Shown here one piece after another: positions 36,313 through 46,200 of a stretch of DNA of 64,000 nt. The first letter of the stretch is position 1. Each line of letters opens with the position of its first letter. Source of the stretch: Ignavibacteriota bacterium (GTDB lineage: Bacteria > Bacteroidota > Ignavibacteria > Ignavibacteriales > Melioribacteraceae); contig JABFGH010000017.1 of the NCBI GenBank assembly GCA_013112585.1, positions 1-64,000 on the forward strand. Reading direction: 5' to 3'. Both the position numbers and the translations under genes were made by a program. The notes beneath the pieces were generated by a model that searched no databases, had not been told where the DNA came from, and saw only the letters and a program-made list of their open reading frames with translations.

Positions 36313-39303
36313 ATGAATCTATTTTTTAGACGGTTAATAATACAGATAAGTTTGATTTTGTTTATTACAAATTCAGATGTATATACCCAAAACCTAAATA
36401 TCAAAACCTACACATATAAAGATGGTTTACCGACTCATTCATTTTTTGATGCTGTACAAGATACAACCGGACGAATGTGGTTTGCCTGCAGTAAGGGATT
36501 AACAGTTTATGACGGCTTTGAGTGGAAATTTCTCTCGGTAGATGAGGGAGTACCGATGGCAAATTATATTAAGATTGAACTTGATGATGAAGGCAGAATT
36601 TGGGCATTGCCGAAAACCCCAACAAATTCTATTATTTTTCGAGATAAGAATGAATGGAGGAAAATTCCCCCAATTCTAAATTCATCAGTTACCTTAGATA
36701 TGAAAATGTGGGGTAGTAGTTCTAATCCCAAAATCTCTGTAATAAGCAGAGACAGTATATTTGTATTTAATGGAATAAAGTGGGACAGTTATACAAACAG
36801 TTTTCCTGAATCGACTCTTTTCTTTTCGATTGATTTCTCAAACGATCAACTATATGTATCTACATCCACTGGATTGTATATCATGTTAAAAGAAAATTTT
36901 AAAATCAATAAAGTAAGTTTAAAATTTCAAGCGGATGAATCAATTTTATCAATTTATACAAGACCAAATGCTAACAATACTGATATTTACATATTAACAA
37001 ATTACGCTATATATGAATACACAAATAATGAAATTAATTTAATTTTAGAAAACTTTAATATTTCGACAAGTTTAGAATACCAACATTTTTTTTTGGCAGT
37101 AGACCAATTTGATAATTTCTATTTCGGAAATGATATAATTACATTTCATTATAATAATAGAAATAAAATGTTTCAGTTACTCGGGAAATCCCTTAATGAT
37201 AAATCATTTGGTGCTTCTGGTGTCTATTTAGATCGGGAAAATAATAAATGGATAACTACTTTCAGAGGTATAGTCAAATTAAGTAATTCTCCATTTTTTT
37301 CATTCTATAAATCCGATGGATTGCTTTCAAACGAGGTGAGTTCAATTGAACAGTTCGATGATGGAAGATTAATAATCGGGCATAATGAAGGATTTTCGAT
37401 ACTAACCAATTACTCCTTCAATAAATATATGTTTGATAACTACAATGAATTTTTTAATCAAGATTCGCGTGTTTTAGATATGGTTAACTTCAATTCTGAA
37501 ATTTATTTTACTGCTGCGAAATTGGGCTTTGGAAAGTGGAGTAATAACAATATAATAAAGTGGGAAATCAAAAATTCTAATTACCAATTTTTAACGCTAA
37601 AGAATTTTAAAGATGAATTATTAGTTTATAAAATTGATACTCTTTTCAAATTTAAAGATAATAACCTTTCTGTTTATAGCACATTCAATCATAAAAGTAG
37701 AATTGGGGCTAGAGAGATTACTGTTGTAAAAAATGATATAATTTTAATTGCCACGAATGGTATTGGGTTGATTAAAATTAATAATAGGTATAATAATTCA
37801 GTAATAAAATCATATTATAACGATTACAACAACGCCTACGCAATTTTCGAACAAAATGATTCAACAATCCTTGTAGGAACCAAAGGCGGACTATGTAAAA
37901 TTCAAGATTCCATTCTCGTGCCCTACTCAATTAAAAATTTAGCGATTAACGAGCCAATTTATTTCATCGAAGCAGGGAATAAACCTGGCAGTATTTGGTT
38001 TGGATTAGATAAAGGAGCAATTTATTGCGAAGATGGAAAAGCGAGACGCTACGACCCTAACTCAGGATTGGCAGGATATGAAACGAACAGACATGCCGGA
38101 TTTCTTGATTCAAAAGGAAATTTTTGGATTGGTACTGATAACGGACTTTCAATGTTTGCTGCAGGTAATGAGGATATTATTCCGCCAAAGCCGCTTATTG
38201 ACATTTTATATCTCGAGGATAGAGAGTTTAATAAGTTCGATCTTCGAAATAAAATTCAACTTGATTACAATCATAACAGCTTTGCAATTCACTTTAGATG
38301 TTTATCATTCATTGATGAATCAAATATAAAATTTTTCCCTAAGTTATTAGATTCAGATGGAGAGGTTATCGAGGAGTTTGAAACTAAGGAAAAATCAGCT
38401 AGATTTTCTAATCTTCTGCCGGGAAGTTATAGAATTGAACTTTCGGCAATTAATTCAAACTCAATTAATAGCAATGTAATTTCTTCAAATATTATCACTG
38501 TCGATTCGCCATTTTATTATTCAATATGGTTTTTCATTCTAATAATCGGAGGATTAGTTTTTATCGGATTTTCTGTTCAGAAAAGTATCTCACAAAAAAA
38601 ATATGCGAAACTATTAGAGAAGGAAGTAAAAGAACGCACATCTGAATTAGAAAAAGTAGAAGAGTTAAAATCAAAAGCTATTTATGAAAATATTGAAAAT
38701 GATAGAAAAAGAATATCAAGAGATTTGCATGATGGATTAGGACAAATTTTAACAAGTGCAAAACTTAAACTGGAAACATTTCAATTATCAAAATCAATTG
38801 ATGACAAACAGTTTTCAGGCTCACTTGATTTGATTAAAAATACCGGACAAACACTCCGCAAGATTGTTCATAATCTTCATCCATTAGAAATTGAAAAATA
38901 TGGTCTTGCAGTTTCTATAGAAATGATGTGCAATGAAATGAATAATGACTCCCCAATAAAAATTGTAAGTCAAATAGGCAATTATAGCCGCAGACTAAGT
39001 AAAAAAAATGAAGTAATGGTTTTTAGAATAGTTCAAGAAGCACTAAATAATGCTATTAGACATTCAAATGCGAAAGAGATAAATCTTATATTTTGGGAAA
39101 GTATAGGCAATCTGCACATTACAATTATTGACGATGGCTGCGGTTTTGATTTGGCAGATAAGCTAGATGCAAAAATTAAAGGAAGGCATTTTGGTTTGGT
39201 AAATATTAATCAGCGAGCTAATTTTATTGGTGCGGATTTAGTAATCAGCTCGAAAATTAATTTAGGTACTACAATTAAACTTGAGGTTCCATTTAATGAA
39301 TGA
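36313..39303 (+). CDS. Propeller-sensing histidine kinase, HisKA_3 type
   Basis: 996 residues. Signal peptide about 1-24; a two-component regulator propeller at about 25-620 (DGLPTHSFFDAVQDTTGRMWFA, DSKGNFWIGTDNGLSMF); a Y_Y_Y domain at about 630-735; one membrane span near 737-758; then a coiled coil and HisKA_3 with phospho-acceptor His806 in RISRDLHDGLGQ; and HATPase with EALNNAIRHSNA and DDGCGFDL. The periplasmic propeller probably binds a ligand such as a glycan, as in hybrid systems of Bacteroides, but no polysaccharide locus is here. The response regulator overlaps its end by eight bases. Confidence 0.93.
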   Translation: MNLFFRRLIIQISLILFITNSDVYTQNLNIKTYTYKDGLPTHSFFDAVQDTTGRMWFACSKGLTVYDGFEWKFLSVDEGVPMANYIKIELDDEGRIWALPKTPTNSIIFRDKNEWRKIPPILNSSVTLDMKMWGSSSNPKISVISRDSIFVFNGIKWDSYTNSFPESTLFFSIDFSNDQLYVSTSTGLYIMLKENFKINKVSLKFQADESILSIYTRPNANNTDIYILTNYAIYEYTNNEINLILENFNISTSLEYQHFFLAVDQFDNFYFGNDIITFHYNNRNKMFQLLGKSLNDKSFGASGVYLDRENNKWITTFRGIVKLSNSPFFSFYKSDGLLSNEVSSIEQFDDGRLIIGHNEGFSILTNYSFNKYMFDNYNEFFNQDSRVLDMVNFNSEIYFTAAKLGFGKWSNNNIIKWEIKNSNYQFLTLKNFKDELLVYKIDTLFKFKDNNLSVYSTFNHKSRIGAREITVVKNDIILIATNGIGLIKINNRYNNSVIKSYYNDYNNAYAIFEQNDSTILVGTKGGLCKIQDSILVPYSIKNLAINEPIYFIEAGNKPGSIWFGLDKGAIYCEDGKARRYDPNSGLAGYETNRHAGFLDSKGNFWIGTDNGLSMFAAGNEDIIPPKPLIDILYLEDREFNKFDLRNKIQLDYNHNSFAIHFRCLSFIDESNIKFFPKLLDSDGEVIEEFETKEKSARFSNLLPGSYRIELSAINSNSINSNVISSNIITVDSPFYYSIWFFILIIGGLVFIGFSVQKSISQKKYAKLLEKEVKERTSELEKVEELKSKAIYENIENDRKRISRDLHDGLGQILTSAKLKLETFQLSKSIDDKQFSGSLDLIKNTGQTLRKIVHNLHPLEIEKYGLAVSIEMMCNEMNNDSPIKIVSQIGNYSRRLSKKNEVMVFRIVQEALNNAIRHSNAKEINLIFWESIGNLHITIIDDGCGFDLADKLDAKIKGRHFGLVNINQRANFIGADLVISSKINLGTTIKLEVPFNE

Positions 39304-39934
39304 TAAAATTAATATTCTCATAGCTGATGATCATGCAATTCTAAGAGATGGTTTGAAATCTGCTTTATCCATTGATGAATCGTTAAATATTATTGGCGAG
39401 GCAGAAAATGGAGTAGAAGTTATTGAGCTCTGCAAAAAACTAAATCCCGATATTATTTTGATGGATATAAACATGCCGGAGATGGACGGAATTAGAGCTT
39501 CGAAACACATAAAAAAGGAATGCCATCATATAAAAATTATTATTTTAACAATGTTTGATAACCGACAGTATATTTCTGATGCATTATCTGCCGGAATTGA
39601 CGGCTTTGTTTTTAAAATGGCGCATATAGAAGAATTATTAAAAGCAATAAAAACCGTTTATGATGGCGATGAGTACTTTGATCCGGAAGTTCTTAAAATA
39701 ATGAAGCAAAATTATTTGCGGTCAGATTCTGCTAAAAATTTTGACTTAACACCGCGTGAGTATGAGATTATAACCTATATTGCAAAAGGATTAACCGTTT
39801 CAGAAATTGCAGATACGCTTTCTATAAGCTACAGTACAGTAAAAAACCACCGGCACAACATTCTATCCAAATTAAATTTGAAAAATTCTGCTGAACTTGT
39901 AAGGTATGCAATTACGGAAGGATTGATTAAATAA
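39296..39934 (+). CDS. NarL/LuxR-type response regulator
   Basis: 212 residues from ATG 39296, with GAGG nine bases upstream inside the kinase gene; the longer frame starts with TTG. Receiver domain with DD at 11-12, phospho-acceptor Asp57 in LMDINMP and Lys107 in FVFKM. The output domain is a LuxR-type helix-turn-helix at about 151-212 (LTPREYEIITYIAKGLTVSE, YSTVKNHRHNILSKL). It would be phosphorylated by the kinase encoded just before and bind DNA as a dimer. Targets are unknown; the divergent promoter at 36210-36312 is one candidate. Confidence 0.94.
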   Translation: MNDKINILIADDHAILRDGLKSALSIDESLNIIGEAENGVEVIELCKKLNPDIILMDINMPEMDGIRASKHIKKECHHIKIIILTMFDNRQYISDALSAGIDGFVFKMAHIEELLKAIKTVYDGDEYFDPEVLKIMKQNYLRSDSAKNFDLTPREYEIITYIAKGLTVSEIADTLSISYSTVKNHRHNILSKLNLKNSAELVRYAITEGLIK

Positions 39935-40161
39935 CGGCTTTATAAGAAGACCTAATCACTCTTTAAAAATAGACCTTTCTACCTATTTACAAAATTGTTG
40001 ATATTCACCAAATTAGTCCCAGTTAATTGAAATTATGTTCAGGGGGCGAAATAAGGATTGCGGTGTATGCCGCGGATTATAATCTTAGCGGTTAAACTGC
40101 AAAATTAGTTACCCTAATATGTTATAAACCCCTGTATGATTATAATCCCCTTATTTCTCTT

Positions 40162-40941
40162 TTAAATTTCAATCTCACCTTTCATATACAATTTACCTTC
40201 ACCTTTAATTATTACCCTGTCATCAATTATTTCACAAAATAATTCACCGCCTCTTTTTGATACTTGAAGCGCTGTCAATTTTGTTTTGTTCAATTCCTCT
40301 GCCCAAAATGGAGCCAGCAAGGTATGTGCATAACCTGTAACAGGGTCTTCATCAATACCTACATCAGGTGCAAAAAATCTCGAAACAAAATCAACTCTGT
40401 TGCCTGGTGCAGTAATAATCACACCATGTGTTTCTAATTCTAAAAACTTTCTAATGTCCGGCTTCATTTGTCTAACAATATTTTCATTACTATATACAGC
40501 AACTAAAGTTTTATTGAAAAGAATTTTGTCCGGCTCCACCCCAAGTGCTTCAATCAGTATTTTATCCTTATCGACTTCTTTTGGAACTCTTGCCGGGAAA
40601 TTTAAGCTGATAAGAGAATTGTCTTTCTCAACTATCAGTTTTCCGCTGCGTGAATTAAACTCTAGAATGTCTTTATTAAAATTCAAGTGATTAAAAAGAA
40701 CATATGCTGAAGCCAGCGTAGCATGACCGCATAAATCTACTTCTGCTGTCGGAGTAAACCATCTAATTTTGTAACCTGAATTTTCTTCAACAAAAAAAGC
40801 AGTTTCCGATAAATTATTTTCGAGTGCTATATTTTGCAAGATTTTTTCATCTATCCATTCTTCTAATGGAATTACTGCAGCAGGGTTGCCGCCGAAAACC
40901 TTAGATGTAAACGCATCAACTTGATATATAGGAAGTTTCAT
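40162..40941 (-). CDS. PhzF family isomerase-like protein
   Basis: 259 residues with the diaminopimelate-epimerase-like PhzF fold: YQVDAFTSKVFGGNPAAVIP at the start, NNLSETAFFV with the catalytic glutamate, FTPTAEVDLCGHATLASAYV, and GIDEDPVTGYAHTLLAPFW. These enzymes isomerise or epimerise small molecules. Phenazine production is not implied, since no other phz gene is present. It is last in a tight four-gene operon. Its ATG touches the stop of the GNAT gene, and AAGGAA sits just before. Confidence 0.92.
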   Translation of the reverse strand: MKLPIYQVDAFTSKVFGGNPAAVIPLEEWIDEKILQNIALENNLSETAFFVEENSGYKIRWFTPTAEVDLCGHATLASAYVLFNHLNFNKDILEFNSRSGKLIVEKDNSLISLNFPARVPKEVDKDKILIEALGVEPDKILFNKTLVAVYSNENIVRQMKPDIRKFLELETHGVIITAPGNRVDFVSRFFAPDVGIDEDPVTGYAHTLLAPFWAEELNKTKLTALQVSKRGGELFCEIIDDRVIIKGEGKLYMKGEIEI

Positions 40942-41430
40942 TTATTCCTTCGCTAAAAATTCACTTTTCAAAAAACCGTATCTAATTATATCATAATATT
41001 TACCTGAACTATATTTTGCCTCTCGTAACCTTCCTTCCTCTTTAAAGCCTAACTCTTCAATCAGCTTCTTCGCTCTATCATTAAAACTAATAACCTCAGC
41101 CTCTAACCTGTGTAAATTCAATCTATTGAACGCAAAGTTAATTGCAAGCTTCAAAGTTTTTTTGGCAAATCCTTTTTCACGGTATTCCTTAATAATAAAA
41201 ATACTTAACTCTGCTTTTCTGTTAAACCAGCGGATTGATTTAAACTGAAATTCACCAATCAATTTTTCTTCCGACTTTATTTCAAATAAAATTTCTGTAG
41301 GGAGATTTGGAGGGTACAGCTTTGTTTCTGTCATGTTAATAACAGCATTATCGGCTAACATTTTATTCTTTAATATTTCCGAAGTCGCATTAACGCTGAC
41401 TAATTTAATTCCTTCATCCTTAATAATCAT
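40942..41430 (-). CDS. GNAT N-acetyltransferase, RimJ/RimL-like
   Basis: 162 residues: strand IGEFQFKSIRWFNRKAELSIFI, the acetyl-CoA loop EYREKGFAKKTLKLAINFAF (R/Q-x-x-G-x-G/A form), and NLHRLEAEVISFNDRAKKLIEELGFKEEGRLREA, the usual RimJ/RimL ending. It transfers an acetyl group to a protein N-terminus or small amine; the target is unknown. Gaps to neighbours are 10 and 0 bases, so it is part of the esterase-yjjX-GNAT-phzF operon. Confidence 0.9.
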   Translation of the reverse strand: MIIKDEGIKLVSVNATSEILKNKMLADNAVINMTETKLYPPNLPTEILFEIKSEEKLIGEFQFKSIRWFNRKAELSIFIIKEYREKGFAKKTLKLAINFAFNRLNLHRLEAEVISFNDRAKKLIEELGFKEEGRLREAKYSSGKYYDIIRYGFLKSEFLAKE

Positions 41431-41440
41431 TTTGATTAGC

Positions 41441-41977
41441 CTAATCGAAATATAATTTTTCGTTAATAAAAGGTATTAGTGCAACTATTAATCCATGCAC
41501 ATAAAGATCTTTTCTATCCATTTTTCCTTTTGTAAAATATCCAATTGCCCCGGCTTTTTGTTTTGTGTTATGCGAATCAGTATGCTTGTCAATCAATATC
41601 CCAAGCTCTGTTCCGCTCATAATTTTCTGCGAAAATAAATTCGGCAGCTCAAAATGCGGACTTGTGCCAAAGGATTTTTGCTTTTTTTTGTTGAGAATAC
41701 ACATGCACCCGAATGCAAAAAGTTTATTATTGACCTTACTTACTCCGCCTTCGATACCAACAAAATAATCTGCATTTAATTTCTCTTTATCATTTATTTC
41801 TAATAACTGCAATGCTCTATTTTCAGCACCGGCATAGGTTTCATCTCCAATTGGCTGGTCAGGCACATTTGAATCAACATTAATTCCAACAGCCTCAACA
41901 TCTTCATAGTATGCGGCAAAAGCTTCTTTAGCAGCTTCCAACTTTACCGGGTTGTTTGATCCTACTAATACTTTCAT
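41441..41977 (-). CDS. yjjX: Inosine/xanthosine triphosphatase (DUF84)
   Basis: 178 residues starting MKVLVGSNNPVKLEAAKEAF, followed by SNVPDQPIGDETYAGAENRA and DYFVGIEGGVS, the defining blocks of the YjjX family. The enzyme hydrolyses ITP and XTP, keeping deaminated purines out of nucleic acids. It starts three bases after the esterase gene on the minus strand. The usual E. coli protein is similar in length. Confidence 0.93.
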   Translation of the reverse strand: MKVLVGSNNPVKLEAAKEAFAAYYEDVEAVGINVDSNVPDQPIGDETYAGAENRALQLLEINDKEKLNADYFVGIEGGVSKVNNKLFAFGCMCILNKKKQKSFGTSPHFELPNLFSQKIMSGTELGILIDKHTDSHNTKQKAGAIGYFTKGKMDRKDLYVHGLIVALIPFINEKLYFD

Positions 41978-41980
41978 CTT

Positions 41981-43123
41981 TTATTTACCTAAAAATATTT
42001 TTAATGGTTTCCAAAATCTTTCCGCCCAATATTTTTCAGAATGTTTTGCAGTTTTATAATAGTACACGAATAAATCTTCCTCCAGAATAAAGCCTTTGTT
42101 CATTAAGGTAATAGCCATTTCATCAATACCGGGTTGAAGTTTTTCTTCTAAGCCTACTCCCCCGTTATCAATATAAATCCTTATCGGTTTTTTATCTCCG
42201 CTAAATTCTTCAACATTATTTACATAATCAATTTCATTAATTTTAAATGCAGGCGAAATACAAATTGCACCCGAAAAAACATCCGGATTTTCCCATAGAA
42301 GTATAAAAGATATTAAACCGCCGGCACTGGAACCCCCTGTAAAAGTATTATCTCTACCCGGCTTGGTTTTATAATTTTTATCAATGAAAGGTTTAAGCTG
42401 ATTTGTAATAAACTCACAATAAATTTTTCCAAGATCACTTTCATTATACTCGCTGCTTCTATTTATTGTGTTATAAATCCCAACTATAATCAATGGTTCA
42501 ATTTGGTCTTCTAAAATAAATTCAGTAGCGGTTTCATCAACCTGCCAATCAATTCCGAATGCCGAGGTTTTTGGATCAAAAATGTTTTGTCCATCGTGCA
42601 TGTAAAGAACCGGGTATCGTTCGGAATTTAATTCATTATAACCGGGCGGTACCCAAACAATTATATCTCTGGGTTCAATTCCTTCAAATACAAAATTTTT
42701 ATGATAAAAAACCTGACCCGTTATTTGTCCCTCAAATATTGGCTTATCACCTACTTCAAGCTGGTCCTGCCACTGATAAACATCAAAAATTAGAGTGGTA
42801 TCGGTACTAACTTTTAATGTGTGATTGTCAGGTACCATATTATTTTCATTCAGTGCTTCAGTTTGCCAACTGCCCCTTGTGAATTTAAATTCTAAAAGTT
42901 CTCCTTTCTTAAAGTCAAATGATTTAGTCCAAACTGTATCTGAAACTTTAGTGAGCGGTACTGCTGCCGGATTCCAAATACCGAATTCACTAACATTTCC
43001 TGTTATAAAGATTGAATCAATAGTTACAGCACTATTAGATTTTACAACTATTGTTACTGTGCTAACTTTTTGACCAATAAGTGTACACGAGTTAAACAGT
43101 ATTAGAATTACTAAATATTTCAT
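41981..43123 (-). CDS. Esterase (Fes/IroE-like) with N-terminal starch-binding-like domain
   Basis: 380 residues. A short signal with a possible lipobox (FNSC, Cys13) is followed at about 20-115 by a CBM20-like beta domain (FITGNVSEFGIWNPAAVPLT, VWTKSFDFKKGELLEFKF). The hydrolase part begins near 135 with RDIIVWVPPGYNE and YPVLYMHDGQNIFD. The elbow FTGGSSAGG has Ser266, and the late KTAKHSEKYW supplies a histidine. This is the putative-esterase group that includes ferric enterochelin esterases. The CBM20-like part suggests glucan or metabolite binding, but neither substrate is known. It is the first gene of the four-gene operon. Confidence 0.85.
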   Translation of the reverse strand: MKYLVILILFNSCTLIGQKVSTVTIVVKSNSAVTIDSIFITGNVSEFGIWNPAAVPLTKVSDTVWTKSFDFKKGELLEFKFTRGSWQTEALNENNMVPDNHTLKVSTDTTLIFDVYQWQDQLEVGDKPIFEGQITGQVFYHKNFVFEGIEPRDIIVWVPPGYNELNSERYPVLYMHDGQNIFDPKTSAFGIDWQVDETATEFILEDQIEPLIIVGIYNTINRSSEYNESDLGKIYCEFITNQLKPFIDKNYKTKPGRDNTFTGGSSAGGLISFILLWENPDVFSGAICISPAFKINEIDYVNNVEEFSGDKKPIRIYIDNGGVGLEEKLQPGIDEMAITLMNKGFILEEDLFVYYYKTAKHSEKYWAERFWKPLKIFLGK

Positions 43124-43178
43124 TTAATAAAATGTTAATAAGTTTTGAAAATATTAATTAATATAACTTATTTAGAGA

Positions 43179-43209
43179 AAAGCCCAGCCTGCATTACAGA
43201 TTGGGCTTT
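43179..43209 (-). terminator. Intrinsic terminator of the tricorn protease gene
   Basis: AAAGCCCA and TGGGCTTT form a perfect 8-bp stem around a 15-base loop, 25 bases past the stop. On the minus strand the stem runs into TTTTCTCT. It separates the protease gene from the esterase operon. Confidence 0.8.
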
Positions 43210-43233
43210 GACTTTAACTAAACATGTTTTCAA

Positions 43234-46200
43234 CTAATTGTCAATTTGCTTTAACAACTCTTTAACTGCGCGTTCAAGCTGCTCATCAATTCCTTTTGCT
43301 TTTGCATTGGGGGAATTATAAACAACAATATCAGGAACCGCAGGAATCAATTCCATATTTTCATCTGTTGCTTTAACATACCATCCTCTGCGTGGAAGTC
43401 TAACATAAGAACCGTCAATTAAATTTCTGCCCCAAGTGGAAATTACTGCACCAAAGGTAGGCACACCTACCAGCGTTCCAATTCCTAATGTTTTATAGGT
43501 GTGAGAAAATATTTCAGCATTTGAATAACTGTTTTGGTTACAAAGTGCAATCGATGGTTTTGTCCAAGCTGCATAAGGCAGTCTTTCACCTATCGGGTAG
43601 TATTCGCTAAACTTTTTATGTTCTTTTTCCAAATTAACTGCAGCGCCTCTCGGTATGGTGTAGGCATGCTGTTGATAGTTAAGCACTGTCATCAGGTAAT
43701 CAGTTGTCCAGCCGCCGCCGTTAAACCGAACATCAATTACAATACCTTCTTTGCCGTGCCCTGCGGCAGTCAGTTCTCTTTCAAATCTTTCAAAACTATT
43801 CCAGCCCATTGCTCTTATATGCAGGTAGCCTAATCTTCCGTTTGAATATTTATCGACAAGCTTTCGATTGTTCTCTACCCATTCGTTATAAAGTTGTGAA
43901 GACAAACTTGAAGCCGGTCTTATCACAACTTCTTTTTCATTTCCATTTTTATCTTTTACTTCAAGTAGTGTTTGTTTATTTCCGGTGTTTATCAATAACG
44001 AATAGAAGTTGGTACCTTCGTCAATTAATTCTCCGTTAACTGATAATATCACATCACCAACATTCAGTTTGCTTTTTTCTTTATTAGCGGGTGATTCAGG
44101 AACTACTCTTGTTATTTTAACTCCTGCCGATTGCGGTTCAACTTCAACCCCAAGTAAACCGGTTTTTTGAGATTGAGTTTCGGCTCTATCTGGCGTACGG
44201 TAAAGTCCCATGTGGCTGGCATTTATTTGACCCAGCATGTAATTGAAAACCTCTCTAAAATCCTGCGAGGTTGATGCATTTAATGCCCATGGCTTGTACT
44301 TCTTTTTCAATTCATCCCAATCTTGCCCATGAAAATTTGGATCATAAAAATAGACGTCTAATGCTCTCCAGGCTTCTTCAAAAATTTGATCGTATTCTTT
44401 TACGTAATCAATTTTAAGCTCTGCCTTAAATGGTAAACTTTCAGTCTTATCTGTTTTGGTATTTAACCTGGCAAGTTTACCTTTTTTAATCATATGCAAA
44501 AATTTACCATTACTGCTTAAACCAATAGCCGCGGGACTTTGTCCGCCTTTAATAATTTGTTCAGTATCGGTTCCATCCCATTTAATTTTATACAGGTCTC
44601 TGCCCTTTTTAGTTTTACTGTTAGAAGTAAAGTAAAAAGTTTCACCATCGGCAGAAATTGCTAAACCGGCTTCATCACCCGGCATGGAAGTAACTTGTTC
44701 TAATCGCTTATGTATATTTTCAAAATCGATTACAATTGGTTTAACATCATCTTTCTTTTCATCGTCGTCGTCATCTTTTTCCTTTTTGGTCTCTTTTTTT
44801 GAAACCTCAATATCATCTTCCTCCCAATCCTGCTTAGTTTTTTCCCAGTCTTCTTTTTTAAGCCAAACAAACCAAACATCGGAATCATTATTATTTCTTG
44901 CAGAGAGGAAACCAAGTTTTGAACCGTCCTTACTCCAAACTGGACTCATATCGGCACGTGGGTGCATTGAAATATTTACCGGCTCTTTGCTGTTATCGGC
45001 AGCATGAATATAAATTTCTTCATTAAACATTAAATCATTCAATGAGTAAGCAAGCCATTTATCATCGGGGCTCCAGCTTACATTGCCTGGCTCGTCCCAT
45101 CCGTCAAGCAGTACTATTTCGCTGCTTAACTTTCCTTCTTCAGAAATTTCTGAAACCACTAATTTACCTACGCCAACTTCGTACGCTACTTTTTTCTTAT
45201 CATTCGAAACCACCGGATAAGTCTCATCCATTTTAGTTTCAGTTAATCTTACTATCTCATGCTTTAACGATTTAAATAAATTCGGCTTCTTTTCATCGGC
45301 TGATTTTGCCATGAATAAATCAAACTGACCGAATCTATCGGAAACAAAAATTAGTGTGGTATCACTCAACCACTCAACATGCTGGTCGCGATAAGGACTT
45401 TTTGAAATGTTTACTGTTTTACTTTTTTCTTTATCATTTTCCGTAACAAATATTTCTCCGTGTACGGCAAATGCAGTGTACTTTCCATTTGGTGAAACGG
45501 AATATTCACTTGCTTTGCTTGAATAACTTTTAAATTCGTATGGATCAAATCGATAATCTGAAGTGATGTTTATCTTCACTTTTTCTGTGTTGTTTTTTCC
45601 GACACTCATTAAATAAATATCGGTTTTTCTTTCAAACACTATTTTGCTGCCATCGCGGCTAACACTAAAATATCTTATTCCTTCATCATTAAAATTTGTA
45701 ACTTTTTGAACATTACTTTTTTTGTTCACGTCGTTTAAAGTCAGCTTATGAATATTATATTTACCTAATCTTGAACTTAAAAAGTAGAGAGTGTTGGAAT
45801 CACCCCACCGGGGCATAAAATCATTTCCTACATAATCGGTAAGTTTAGTGTAAGTTTTTTTCTCAACATCATACAACCATAAATCGGGGCTTGCAGGACC
45901 TTTGTAGGCTTCACGAGTTCTTCTTGCTGAACCTCTTACGAATGCAATGTACTTGCCGTCAGGAGACATAACCGGCTCCGAGCCGACCGCATCTAAAACT
46001 CTTTCCGGTGTTCCTCCGTCGCTGCTTACTTCAAAAATTTCAGATTCTCTTTCTACTTGTCTAAATACTCTGGAAGTAGTAAATAGTAATTTACCGCTGC
46101 TGCTCCAATCAGCAATATTATCACCGGCTGAATGATAGGTAAGTCTGTTCGGCATTCCTCCATTTACAGAAATTGTAAAAATATCATTGCTGCCGAATCG

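Noticed and set aside
40162-40941. Phenazine biosynthesis
   Set aside because: PhzF-like proteins are widespread isomerases; no other phz gene is present.
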